From NCBI GenBank assembly GCA_027730505.1, contig JAQCGT010000011.1, positions 1 to 43,544 of the forward strand: DNA of 43,544 bases, read 5' to 3'. The DNA is from Actinomycetota bacterium. Lineage in GTDB: Bacteria > Actinomycetota > Acidimicrobiia > Acidimicrobiales > Ilumatobacteraceae. This document shows positions 9,052-16,629 of this stretch, piece by piece (position 1 is the stretch's first letter; each line of letters opens with the position of its first letter). The translations under genes and the position numbers were made by a program. The notes beneath the pieces were generated by a model that worked only from the letters and a program-made list of their open reading frames with translations, was not told the DNA's origin and did no database searches.

Positions 9052-9440
9052 TGGGCATCCTCGTGTCGTCTGGGGCGATGATGATGTGCACCTTCGGCGC
9101 CGCGCCGAGCACGCTCAACGTGCTCCCGGTCGGCATGGTCAACGCCGGCGGGCCTGCGGCGGCCACCATCATGGACAACAAGCCGATGGTCAACATCGCC
9201 CCGTTCGGCGTGTGCATGTCGATGTCGAACCCGCAGGTCGCCGCAGCGACGGCGGCAGCGATGGGCGTGCTCACGCCGATGCCGTGCATCCCGAATATCC
9301 CAGCCCCCTGGGTACCTGGTGTGCCAACGGTGATGATTGGCGGCAAGCCGGCATTGAACAACTCATCCAAGGCGATCTGTGCGTTCGGTGGTTCGATCTC
9401 TATCTCCGTGCCCGGTCAGTTCACGGTGATGGTGCCATGA
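9051..9440 (+). CDS. DUF4280 / PAAR-like spike-tip protein of the contractile injection system
   Basis: The 129-residue protein matches the DUF4280 PAAR-like group: SGAMMMCTFGAAPSTLNVLP at the start, ATIMDNKPMVNIAPFGVC in the middle, then PCIPNIPAPWVPGVPTV and a C-terminal AICAFGGSISI. Cys residues in the MCTFG, FGVCMS and AICAFGG motifs would help form the small cone that caps the VgrG-type spike, the position of Afp10 in the Afp/PVC systems. It is the first structural gene of the cluster here, upstream of the sheath, whereas in Afp-type loci it follows gp25. Its start overlaps the stop of the lipoprotein gene. Confidence 0.85.
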   Translation: MGILVSSGAMMMCTFGAAPSTLNVLPVGMVNAGGPAAATIMDNKPMVNIAPFGVCMSMSNPQVAAATAAAMGVLTPMPCIPNIPAPWVPGVPTVMIGGKPALNNSSKAICAFGGSISISVPGQFTVMVP

Positions 9441-9523
9441 TCCAACGGTCCGCAAGTGCGCACGTTGCCGGTGAGTTGTCCGTCCGGTGTCCAACGGCTC
9501 TATCGGTGCATCTGTCCCTGATG

Positions 9524-9553
9524 TATGGTTCCTACTCCCACACGAGTTGGAGG
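9524..9553 (+). promoter_or_regulatory. Possible -10 element and strong Shine-Dalgarno upstream of the sheath gene
   Basis: The 118-base gap before the sheath gene holds a TATGGT (9524-9529) that fits the actinobacterial TANNNT -10 pattern, but no convincing -35. A clear GGAGG (9549-9553) sits 5 bases before the sheath ATG and decides that start against the in-frame ATG at 9487. A separate promoter for the abundant sheath and tube proteins would make sense, but only the ribosome site is secure. Confidence 0.4.
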
Positions 9554-9558
9554 TAACC

Positions 9559-11130
9559 ATGCCGAGTTATTTGACCCCAGGCGTCTACATCGAGGAAGTG
9601 CCCTCAGGCTCCGCCAGCCTGTCCGCGGGCGCAACCGCCATTGCGGCCTTTGTCGGTTTCACCGAGAAGGCACCGAAGGATGATCCCACCGATCCGGACG
9701 GCCTCAAGCCCCGGCTCGTCACAAACTGGGCTCAGTTCGAGTCGCTCTACGGCGGCTTCGTGCCCGGCGCCATGCTGCCGCACTCGGTGTACGGCTGGTT
9801 CCTCAACGGAGGGTCGGTTTGCTACATCGTGCGCATTCCGCACAACAAGCCCTCTGAGGAGCCCGGTCAGATGGCGCTCCCCGCTGCCGATCGCGCCATC
9901 GGTCAGGTGCTCGAGTTCGAATCGATCGGTCCGGCCGACGGCCTCACCGTGGCTGTAGCCAACGGTCATCCGATCGAGGTTGAGGACGGCGATCCGATCC
10001 CGACCTTCGACGTCGAGGTCGTGAAGGACGGCAAGGTCGTCGAGACCTACGAGGGCGTCACCCTGTCGGCCGACAACAACGTGGTCACCGCGACCGCCGA
10101 GTCGCAATACGTGAAGGTCGCCACCAAGGTCGACATCACGCCTGACATCGACCTCAACTTGGCCCAGCCCAAGCCTGGCCTCTACCCGATCCAGCCGGCG
10201 CCGCGTGAGCCACTCACCGTGAAGGCGGCGAGCTTCGCCGGTTCTGAGACCGCCCGCAATGGCATCAACGGTCTGGTCATTGCCGACGACGTCACCATGG
10301 TGCTCGTGCCCGACTTGGTCACCGCTGCCACCAAGGAGGACGGCTCGATCGACCTCGGCATGTGGAAGGCCGTGCAGACCGCGGTCATGAACCACTGCGA
10401 AGGCCAGGCCAACCGCATGGCGGTGCTCGATGCGCCCCCAGGAATGTCGGTGCAGCAGATCAAGGAATGGCGGACCGACGTCGCCATGTACGACTCGGCG
10501 TTCGCCGCCTTCTACTACCCGTGGATCAAGGTCTCGAACCCGGTCCCCACGAACGGTGACGACGAGATCCTCGTGCCGCCGTCTGGCCATATGGCTGGTC
10601 TGTGGGCTCGAGTCGACGACACCCGCGGCGTGTGGAAGGCCCCTGCCAACGAGATCGTGCGCGGCGCGCTCGACGTTGAGATTCCGATCACCAAGGCTGA
10701 GCAGGGCTTGCTCAACCCGATCGGTATCAACTGCATCCGTCCCTTCGGAACCCGCGGTATCCGCGTGTGGGGTGCCCGCACCCTCTCATCCGACAGCGAC
10801 TGGCGCTACATCAACGTGCGGCGTCTGTTCAACATGATCGAGACCGCGATCATGGAGGGCACGCAGTTCGCCGTGTTCGAGCCGAACGATCAGAAGCTCT
10901 GGGAGGGTGTCAAGCGCACCGTCGGTGCGTTCCTCCGCGGCCTCTGGCGTGACGGCGCCCTCTTCGGCGCCACCCCGGATCAGGCCTTCTTCGTGAAGTG
11001 CGACGCCGAGAACAACCCGCCCGAATCGATCGATGAAGGCAAGTTGATCGTCGAGGTGGGTATCGCGCCGGTGAAGCCGGCCGAATTCGTGATCTTCCGT
11101 ATCAGCCAGTTGAAGGATTCCTCGGCCTGA
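9559..11130 (+). CDS. Contractile injection system sheath protein
   Basis: The 523-residue protein is the contractile sheath subunit. The diagnostic N terminus is MPSYLTPGVYIEEVPSGS, followed by AFVGFTEKAP; the C-terminal half contains KAPANEIVRGAL, GINCIRPFGTRGIRVWGART and YINVRRLFNMIE, and it ends with GIAPVKPAEFVIFRIS. These match phage tail sheath and Afp2-4/Pvc2-4 proteins. Sheath subunits assemble around the tube from the baseplate and contract to drive the tube and spike through a membrane. Only one sheath gene is present, against three in Afp, as is usual in actinobacterial clusters. The ATG at 9559 has a GGAGG 5 bases upstream. A perfect stem-loop overlaps its stop codon. Confidence 0.95.
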   Translation: MPSYLTPGVYIEEVPSGSASLSAGATAIAAFVGFTEKAPKDDPTDPDGLKPRLVTNWAQFESLYGGFVPGAMLPHSVYGWFLNGGSVCYIVRIPHNKPSEEPGQMALPAADRAIGQVLEFESIGPADGLTVAVANGHPIEVEDGDPIPTFDVEVVKDGKVVETYEGVTLSADNNVVTATAESQYVKVATKVDITPDIDLNLAQPKPGLYPIQPAPREPLTVKAASFAGSETARNGINGLVIADDVTMVLVPDLVTAATKEDGSIDLGMWKAVQTAVMNHCEGQANRMAVLDAPPGMSVQQIKEWRTDVAMYDSAFAAFYYPWIKVSNPVPTNGDDEILVPPSGHMAGLWARVDDTRGVWKAPANEIVRGALDVEIPITKAEQGLLNPIGINCIRPFGTRGIRVWGARTLSSDSDWRYINVRRLFNMIETAIMEGTQFAVFEPNDQKLWEGVKRTVGAFLRGLWRDGALFGATPDQAFFVKCDAENNPPESIDEGKLIVEVGIAPVKPAEFVIFRISQLKDSSA

Positions 11131-11140
11131 TCGGCCGAGG
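11120..11140 (+). other. Perfect stem-loop across the sheath stop codon
   Basis: Arms CCTCGGCC (11120-11127) and GGCCGAGG (11133-11140) pair over 8 bp, seven of them G-C, around the loop TGATC, which contains the sheath stop codon. GGTTCTTCCCC follows rather than a U run, so it is not a typical intrinsic terminator. It may stabilise the sheath mRNA 3' end, cause partial termination, or tune sheath-to-tube ratios. Confidence 0.6.
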
Positions 11141-11189
11141 GGTTCTTCCCCGAATCCCAATAACAACAACACCGAAGGAGTGACACGTC

Positions 11190-11624
11190 GTGAGCGATCA
11201 TGATTTGGAATATCTGGGTTCCCAGTTCGGTCTGGAGATCGATGGTGTCGAGCTTGCTCGCTTCACCGGTATCTCCGGGCTCGGCTACGAGAGTGAGGTC
11301 GTGACCTTCCAGGACACGCTCGCCGACGGGAAGATCATCACCCGCAAGCGCCCGGGCCGCATCACCTTCCCGGACATCGTGCTCAAGCGTGGCCTCTCGG
11401 CCGACAACGCCCTCGTCGACTGGTACCAGACGGTCGTCAACGGCGCTGTCGAGCGCAAGAGTGGCTCGGTTGTGATCTACGACCAGACCTCGACTGAGAT
11501 CGGCCGTTGGAACTTCGAGAATGCGTGGATCTCCAAGTGGAGCGCCTCCGACCTCGATGCTGGCTCTGACGACGTCATGATCGAGGAGATCACCATCGCT
11601 CACGAGTACATGGAGCGCGCCTGA
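11190..11624 (+). CDS. Inner tube protein 1 (T4 gp19-like / Afp1-type)
   Basis: The 144-residue protein is a phage-tail-region tube subunit. Hallmarks are FGLEIDGVELARFTGISGLG, the central KRPGRITFPDIVLKRG and the end EEITIAHEYMER. Hexamers of this fold stack to make the rigid inner tube that the sheath drives forward. The start is a GTG with AAGGAG 9 bases upstream. It lies 59 bases downstream of the sheath gene behind the stem-loop. It is clearly homologous to the second tube gene at 12383 (shared FxGxSGL and PGRxTxxxxxxKRG) but shorter, and is probably the main tube protein. Confidence 0.93.
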   Translation: MSDHDLEYLGSQFGLEIDGVELARFTGISGLGYESEVVTFQDTLADGKIITRKRPGRITFPDIVLKRGLSADNALVDWYQTVVNGAVERKSGSVVIYDQTSTEIGRWNFENAWISKWSASDLDAGSDDVMIEEITIAHEYMERA

Positions 11625-11671
11625 TCCTGACCCGGTAGGGCGGGAACAGAGCACTGTGGAGGTGGGATAAC

Positions 11672-12214
11672 GTGTCAGGCTTGCGCACCGAATTCGAGTT
11701 CATTCTCCCGAAGGGTCTCGTCGACGACGACGGGACCCTCCATCGAGAGGGAACGATGCGGCTCGCCACGGCTCGAGATGAGCTCGAACCGTTGCGTGAT
11801 CCAAAGGTGCGCGATGCCGATGATCCGTATCTCACGATCGTGGTGCTCTCACGGGTGGTCGTGTCGCTCGGGACGAAGTCCAGAGTGACCCCCCGTGATA
11901 TCGAGTCGCTCTTCGCGGCCGATCTCGCCTATCTCCAGGACTTCTACAGCGTCGTCAACTTCGGTACGGAAGACGAGATCGAGACATTGGTCCGATCCGT
12001 CGAGGAGACCCGTTCCGCTGCTGCGCCTCGGCGCCGCGGCGGAACGGAGATCTCCGATCCCGAGCCGAAGCCGGAGGTGCCCGTCGGTGCCACCGGCGCG
12101 TTCGATGGCGGTGACGGCGATGACGACGATGAGATTCCGGTCATTACCGCTCCTCGTCGTACACGGATTGAAGAGGTGAAGCGTTCGAATACGAACGCTG
12201 ACACCGATGCATGA
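11672..12214 (+). CDS. Phage-tail-assembly-like protein of the eCIS cluster
   Basis: The 180-residue product has a compact N-terminal domain (about 1-115): FEFILPKGLVDDDGTLHREG, MRLATARDELEPLRDP, then YLTIVVLSRVV and LFAADLAYLQDFY. This resembles the small phage tail assembly proteins that sit between the tube genes in contractile tail clusters and may act as chaperones. The C-terminal third is low complexity: basic, then acidic (GDGDDDDE), then basic. The GTG start has GGAGG 11 bases upstream. Its last bases overlap the next start (ATGA). The family name is recalled from pattern and the chaperone role is inferred from position. Confidence 0.7.
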   Translation: MSGLRTEFEFILPKGLVDDDGTLHREGTMRLATARDELEPLRDPKVRDADDPYLTIVVLSRVVVSLGTKSRVTPRDIESLFAADLAYLQDFYSVVNFGTEDEIETLVRSVEETRSAAAPRRRGGTEISDPEPKPEVPVGATGAFDGGDGDDDDEIPVITAPRRTRIEEVKRSNTNADTDA

Positions 12215-12381
12215 AGCGCTATCCGGAGTCGGCAGTCTGGGACGAGGTGGCGTACCTCGCCTATCACCTCCATTGGCCACTCCCTGACCTGCTCGATCTT
12301 GCCCACCGAGATCGAGTCCGATTGATCAACATCGTCGCCGAACTCAACCGGCGTTCGATCGACACATTGCGTTCCGTCTGA
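12211..12381 (+). CDS. DUF6760-like small eCIS protein (56 aa)
   Basis: This short gene encodes 56 residues beginning MKRYPESAVWDEVAYLAYHL and continuing HWPLPDLLDLAHRDRVR to a conserved-looking LNRR near the end. The pattern (aromatic AYHLHW, then a D/E-rich helix and H-RxR) matches the DUF6760 group found between the tube genes of phage-like injection systems. It occupies the place of the small Afp6-like or tail-chaperone gene. Its ATG overlaps the preceding stop (ATGA) and its TGA lies one base before the next ATG, so it is tightly coupled on both sides. Its function is unknown, perhaps a tube or sheath assembly factor. Confidence 0.8.
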   Translation: MKRYPESAVWDEVAYLAYHLHWPLPDLLDLAHRDRVRLINIVAELNRRSIDTLRSV

Positions 12382-12382
12382 C

Positions 12383-12871
12383 ATGCCAAGTCTGTCTGCT
12401 CTCCTTGGTGGCATTGACCACCTGTTCCAGAACGCAGGTTCGCTGTCGACCTCGTTCCTCTTGGAGGTTGATGGCCTTCCGATCGGGCGGTTCAGCGGAG
12501 TCTCCGGACTCCAGATGTCGGTCGAGGTCGAGACGTACGCCGAGGGTGGCGAGAACACCTTCGAGCACAAGTTCCCGGGCCGGGTCACCTGGGACAATCT
12601 TGTTTTCAAACGTGGGATCACCCACGACAACAACCTCTTCAACTGGTTCGAACTCTCGGTTGGTCCGGGTTACATCATGACCGGAAGAGTCCCACGGATG
12701 ACGGCCGGCATCACAATGCTGTCTGGGACCGGAGGCCGTCTTCGCACGTGGATCGTTCAGGATGTTTTCCCGGTCCGATGGAAAGGCCCGGAATTCGATG
12801 TTGGCGCCGAGGAGGTCCCGACGGAGGAGTTGGAGGTGGCACACCATGGATTCACATCCATCACCTTCTGA
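12383..12871 (+). CDS. Inner tube protein 2 (Afp5-type, T4 gp19-like)
   Basis: The 162-residue product is a second phage-tail-region tube protein: FLLEVDGLPIGRFSGVSGLQ, FPGRVTWDNLVFKRG, NWFELSVG, then WIVQDVFPVRWKGPEFDVG and the EELEVAHHGF end. In Afp/PVC systems the corresponding minor tube protein links the spike/baseplate to the main tube, and this copy has the longer C terminus expected for that role. It starts one base after the DUF6760-like gene. The next start lies 26 bases inside its 3' end in another frame, with the GGAGG ribosome site for the next gene embedded in this gene. Confidence 0.93.
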   Translation: MPSLSALLGGIDHLFQNAGSLSTSFLLEVDGLPIGRFSGVSGLQMSVEVETYAEGGENTFEHKFPGRVTWDNLVFKRGITHDNNLFNWFELSVGPGYIMTGRVPRMTAGITMLSGTGGRLRTWIVQDVFPVRWKGPEFDVGAEEVPTEELEVAHHGFTSITF

Positions 12872-15800
12872 TGATGCTCACATCCGTCGGTCGCTGAACC
12901 CGTTGCCGCGCCACTTTTCCACACCGATTCGGCGGGTGGGCACGGTCCTGCGATCGTCGCTCGGTTTCGGCAGGATGCTCGGCTCTGGTCTCGGTGCACG
13001 AGACGTTGCCTCGTCGCCGGGCGGTCTCGACACGGTCCGGGTTCCCGAGGGCGCGTGGCACCTCCCGCGTCATGAGGAGGTCCAGACCGGTCCCGTCGAC
13101 ACGCAGATGGCTGCGCTACGTGCGGCAATGATGAAGAATCGACCCGCGCGCGTCGTCGAACCCGCTCGTCGTGGCGTACCGATCGTCGCCCGTCGCATGG
13201 GCCGCACGATGAAGGGCGAGTCGGTCGGACCGAGTGGTCTAACCAGACAGATTCGACCGGCTGAGTCGGCAATCCCCAGGAACGAGAGCCACGGCGTGGA
13301 CCGAGCGGCGCAGGGACACGTGACCCTTGAGGACCCGATGGAGGCCTTGCGTCGTGGAATGCAGGCCCGACGAGAGGGAGACACATCGACGCCCTCCCCG
13401 GCATCTTCAGCGGCGCCGGGAGCCCCCAGACAGCGTCGTGCGAGCTCTCGTCAGGAGACGGTGAACCGATCAGCGGATCTGACCGCATCGACCCCCCGTC
13501 CGAGCCGGCCTACGGGGCGCCAGTCACCTCGTGCCCGCTCGGGCCCTCGGCCGCCGCGATCGGCGTCCGACGGCGAATCGTCATCGGGTGCCGGAGCGAC
13601 GTCCGACACCGTGTCATCTGTGTCTTCGCCATCCGCCTCCGTTCCATCCCGGTCTCCGGCGAGCGCTGTTGCTCCCACCAGGTCGTTGCCCCGCCGAGTG
13701 GCGAGAGCCGTGCCGCTAGCAGGGAGGCGTCGAGGACCCGGTCGATCGGCTTCAATGGAAGCCCGGGTCCCCCATTCCATCGGTGGCGTCTCAGCGGAGT
13801 TGTCGGGACTGACGACTGGTACCACGAGCGGGCTTTCAGACGGGCTCCGGGCACCCGGAGTCGTCACGAGCGGCAGCACACTGGGTGTCCGCCCTCATCA
13901 ACTCGCCCCCGCAGGCGTCGCCCGTCGCGCACTGGCCTTCTCAATGGCGTCACCGTCTCGGTCGTTGAGCGGACCGTCCAGCTCGTTACCCGTTGAATCG
14001 GCGCAGTCCGGGCCGTCGCGCAGTGCCGTGTACCGGTCTGAGTCACGCTCGGCTGTGACGAGACTGGCTCACTCGGCGCCTGCCTCGGTGCCCGCGAGTG
14101 AGCGGGAATCTGCGGGAGCCCCCGGCGGGTTCATCACGCCGAGTGGCCGTTCTCTGCATCGCTTGATCCAGCGGCGATCCTCCGGTCCCGTCGCAACGTC
14201 CGGCCCGGGCCATGAACAGGCAGCACCGACGGTGACGAACTCGGAACCTTTGAGCACGCGATCTGTGGCGCAGTTGTCAGTCGCTTCGACGACGCCAACG
14301 GTGATCTCCCGACTCGCCGCTGGGATTGGTTCAGGGTTCACCGAGTCGCGCCCGTCGTCGACACCGTCGGTTCCGCCGGCTTTGACGACGGTCTGGCGCC
14401 AGTCCCCAGTCGCAGCGCCCCTCGTCGGTAAGGCGGCCCGTTCGAGGGTGCCGGCGTCGGCCACGAGTCAGGTTCGTCGTCGGGTCGCCGAGAGCGTTTC
14501 TTCCTCACAGTTGACCCGATCATTGGCGCGTCGTGTGATGACATCGTCGGGAAGCAGGCAGCCGGGCTCCGTCAGGCCTGGGTTTATCTCGACGAACTCA
14601 GTCTCCTCAGGCGTTACTGGATCAAAATCGGCGGCGGTGGTGGTTGATCGCAGTCCTTTTGCCGTGGCCGAAGCCGCCGGTGGTCAGCCGGCGCATTTTG
14701 GAGCGGTGGCAGCCCCAATGCCGAGTGTCGTATCCCGCAGGGCACATGCATCGACGACAGGTCCGACACTTCCGTCGGACCCCGTTATGGCCACCACGGT
14801 GAGCGGTACGGTCGTCCCGGCGGCAGTGATGGATCGCTCACTGTCGCTGGCCGAGCGGGTTGCTGCGCTCGCTGGGGGCACGTCGGTTGCGGCGGGTTCG
14901 GTGACTGAGGGTCTGACCAGCCGTCGATCGGTTGAAGCGGGGCACAGTTCTGCGCCGGTAGGCGCGGAATCGCTCGCTGGCGAGTCCGGTGATGAGGTGC
15001 GGTCTCTCGCGCCATCGGCGGCGATGTCTCTGCCGATCGCCGGTCGAGCGATCGTGTCGCGACGTGTGGAGAGTGTGAGTGCCGGTCGGCTCGAGGTGGC
15101 CGGTTCTGGGGAGGCCCGTCGAGGCTTCTCGCCTGGTCAGCTGTCGTTGCGTTCGGTCTCGTCCTCGAGTGGACAGGACGTACCGGGGGGAGTCGTCGAA
15201 CCGGTTCTCCGCTCGCCCGTGAATGACATGCCGGTGGCCCCGGCCAGAGTTGTGTCGCAGCGGTCGAGCAGTCAAGAGGCGCACGGCTCACGAACTGTGA
15301 GCGCCTCTCGGTTGGACCCAGAGAGTTCGGCCATTCATGGTGGGTCCACAACTGGTCGATCTGCGCGCGTTGATGCAACCAGGCCTCAGGTCCATCGACG
15401 TCTGCGGCCCGCGTCAATGGCGGTGCGAGACGTGCCGGCCCGGCGGGTCACGGTAAGGCCCCCGGCACACGTCATGAGGATGATGGCCAATGGGGGCTCG
15501 GGCGCGGTTGCGCCCGCACTCGGCGGCGTGCCCGACTTCGGAGTCCGGTTGGCCGCGGGGACGCCGAGGCCAATACAGAATCTGCTCATGACCGGCACGG
15601 TGTCAAACGGTGATGAGGCGGGTGTTACCGCGGGCGTCGCCTCCCCCATGACGGTAGGCCCTGATCATCCGATTCTCGACAGTTCGAAAGTGTTCGCCTC
15701 CGCTGTCGCTCGCCGGGCCACGCGCCCGGTGAGACATTCCGACGATGCCCGCACAACGTTGATGAGATCCGCGATCCCAGAGCACGCGACACGGGGTGCA

Positions 15801-16628
15801 AGCAGCACACTCCCCACCTCTGGGTCACCGCAGCCCTCGTCGGGAAGCTCGCCATATCGTGCTGATGTGCCCGCAGCTGTTCTCGATCGCTCCCGTCCGT
15901 TGGCTGAACGAGTCGCTGCCTTGGCTGGACGTGGACCTGCTGCGCAGCAACCCGCCGTTCGACAGCCCCCTGCCACCGCCCAGACGTCGTTAGTCGCTCG
16001 CGCGGCAACAGCGACGATGCCGGTCCGTCCAGCGGTGTCGGCGATTGCAGGAGGCCACGCCCGGGGAATGGATAGCTCGACGGTCTCGCGAAGTCAGACG
16101 AGCACGGGTGCCACCAGCGCGTCGACCCGGCTCATCCGCTCGGCACGGTCCGACCAGGTTGTTCCTGCTCCTCTGCCCGCTCCTCGCTTACCGATGATCA
16201 CGCCATCGGCATCACCGACAGCAGCTTCGTCGGTTTCGCAGTCCACCGGTTCGGCTGGCGTGTCACGCTCGTCTCCGGCTGCGATTCGCCGCACTTCCTC
16301 CCCGCCAGCAAAAACGTCGTCGTCTAACTTGCGACCGGGCGGTGGGCGAGCGGCCGTTCACGGAGAAACAGATCCAGGTGCCATTCACAAGGGACGGGTC
16401 GTTCGATCACAGACAGCGATCCAACGTCGAGCGCTTCGACCGTCGACACCGCATACCGCCATGGTCTCTCGCGCTCAGACAGAGGGGAGCGCAGGTTCCG
16501 ATTGCTCAGGGGCCGGTGGCAGTGCGTCCGATAACTCCGACATGACCGAACAAGTCCTCGAAGCTCTTGAGGAGAGGATCCTTCGCGCGCTGGAACGGCG
16601 TGGCGGAATTCAGCGAGGATGGTTCTGA
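12846..16628 (+). CDS. Giant Ser/Arg/Ala/Pro-rich disordered protein in the eCIS cluster (1260 aa)
   Basis: With ATG 12846 (GGAGG shortly upstream) the product has 1260 residues, almost all low complexity and predicted disordered: rich in Ser, Arg, Ala, Val, Pro and Thr, and strongly basic. It has no signal peptide or membrane helix. Islands of order are two MxALRxxM helices near the N terminus (MAALRAAM, MEALRRGM), two copies of the motif PAAV(M/L)DRS..LAERVAALAG at residues 657 and 1008, a degenerate third (VVVDRSPFAVAEAA near residue 600), and a C-terminal helix EQVLEALEERILRALERRGG ending in GWF. It lies between tube 2 and the LysM protein, where standard clusters have a small gene or none. 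No classical tape measure is seen in the window, so it could be a tape-measure substitute, an assembly scaffold or an internal cargo. Function is not established. Confidence 0.7.
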   Translation: MDSHPSPSDDAHIRRSLNPLPRHFSTPIRRVGTVLRSSLGFGRMLGSGLGARDVASSPGGLDTVRVPEGAWHLPRHEEVQTGPVDTQMAALRAAMMKNRPARVVEPARRGVPIVARRMGRTMKGESVGPSGLTRQIRPAESAIPRNESHGVDRAAQGHVTLEDPMEALRRGMQARREGDTSTPSPASSAAPGAPRQRRASSRQETVNRSADLTASTPRPSRPTGRQSPRARSGPRPPRSASDGESSSGAGATSDTVSSVSSPSASVPSRSPASAVAPTRSLPRRVARAVPLAGRRRGPGRSASMEARVPHSIGGVSAELSGLTTGTTSGLSDGLRAPGVVTSGSTLGVRPHQLAPAGVARRALAFSMASPSRSLSGPSSSLPVESAQSGPSRSAVYRSESRSAVTRLAHSAPASVPASERESAGAPGGFITPSGRSLHRLIQRRSSGPVATSGPGHEQAAPTVTNSEPLSTRSVAQLSVASTTPTVISRLAAGIGSGFTESRPSSTPSVPPALTTVWRQSPVAAPLVGKAARSRVPASATSQVRRRVAESVSSSQLTRSLARRVMTSSGSRQPGSVRPGFISTNSVSSGVTGSKSAAVVVDRSPFAVAEAAGGQPAHFGAVAAPMPSVVSRRAHASTTGPTLPSDPVMATTVSGTVVPAAVMDRSLSLAERVAALAGGTSVAAGSVTEGLTSRRSVEAGHSSAPVGAESLAGESGDEVRSLAPSAAMSLPIAGRAIVSRRVESVSAGRLEVAGSGEARRGFSPGQLSLRSVSSSSGQDVPGGVVEPVLRSPVNDMPVAPARVVSQRSSSQEAHGSRTVSASRLDPESSAIHGGSTTGRSARVDATRPQVHRRLRPASMAVRDVPARRVTVRPPAHVMRMMANGGSGAVAPALGGVPDFGVRLAAGTPRPIQNLLMTGTVSNGDEAGVTAGVASPMTVGPDHPILDSSKVFASAVARRATRPVRHSDDARTTLMRSAIPEHATRGASSTLPTSGSPQPSSGSSPYRADVPAAVLDRSRPLAERVAALAGRGPAAQQPAVRQPPATAQTSLVARAATATMPVRPAVSAIAGGHARGMDSSTVSRSQTSTGATSASTRLIRSARSDQVVPAPLPAPRLPMITPSASPTAASSVSQSTGSAGVSRSSPAAIRRTSSPPAKTSSSNLRPGGGRAAVHGETDPGAIHKGRVVRSQTAIQRRALRPSTPHTAMVSRAQTEGSAGSDCSGAGGSASDNSDMTEQVLEALEERILRALERRGGIQRGWF
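14814..14876 (+). repeat. Internal motif copy 1 in the disordered eCIS protein
   Basis: Encodes VPAAVMDRSLSLAERVAALA plus G (residues 657-677). It matches the copy at 15867 at 17 of 21 residues or better, while the DNA is only partly conserved, showing that the peptide is under selection. It looks like an amphipathic helix or docking motif. Confidence 0.7.
15867..15929 (+). repeat. Internal motif copy 2 in the disordered eCIS protein
   Basis: Encodes VPAAVLDRSRPLAERVAALA plus G (residues 1008-1028), 351 residues after copy 1. The regular DRS-x-x-LAERVAALAG core stands out from the surrounding low-complexity sequence. Confidence 0.7.
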
Positions 16629-16629
16629 G

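Noticed and set aside
9604-10590. 328-codon minus-strand frame inside the sheath gene
   Set aside because: It is antisense to a sheath protein recognised with high confidence; composition is typical of a high-GC shadow frame.
11120-11150. Stem-loop as a classical intrinsic terminator
   Set aside because: No U run follows the stem and the co-directional tube gene follows at once.
12762-12845. Upstream extension of the disordered protein from the ATG at 12762
   Set aside because: This part lies in the tube-2 gene and has no ribosome site; ATG 12846 with a nearby GGAGG is better.
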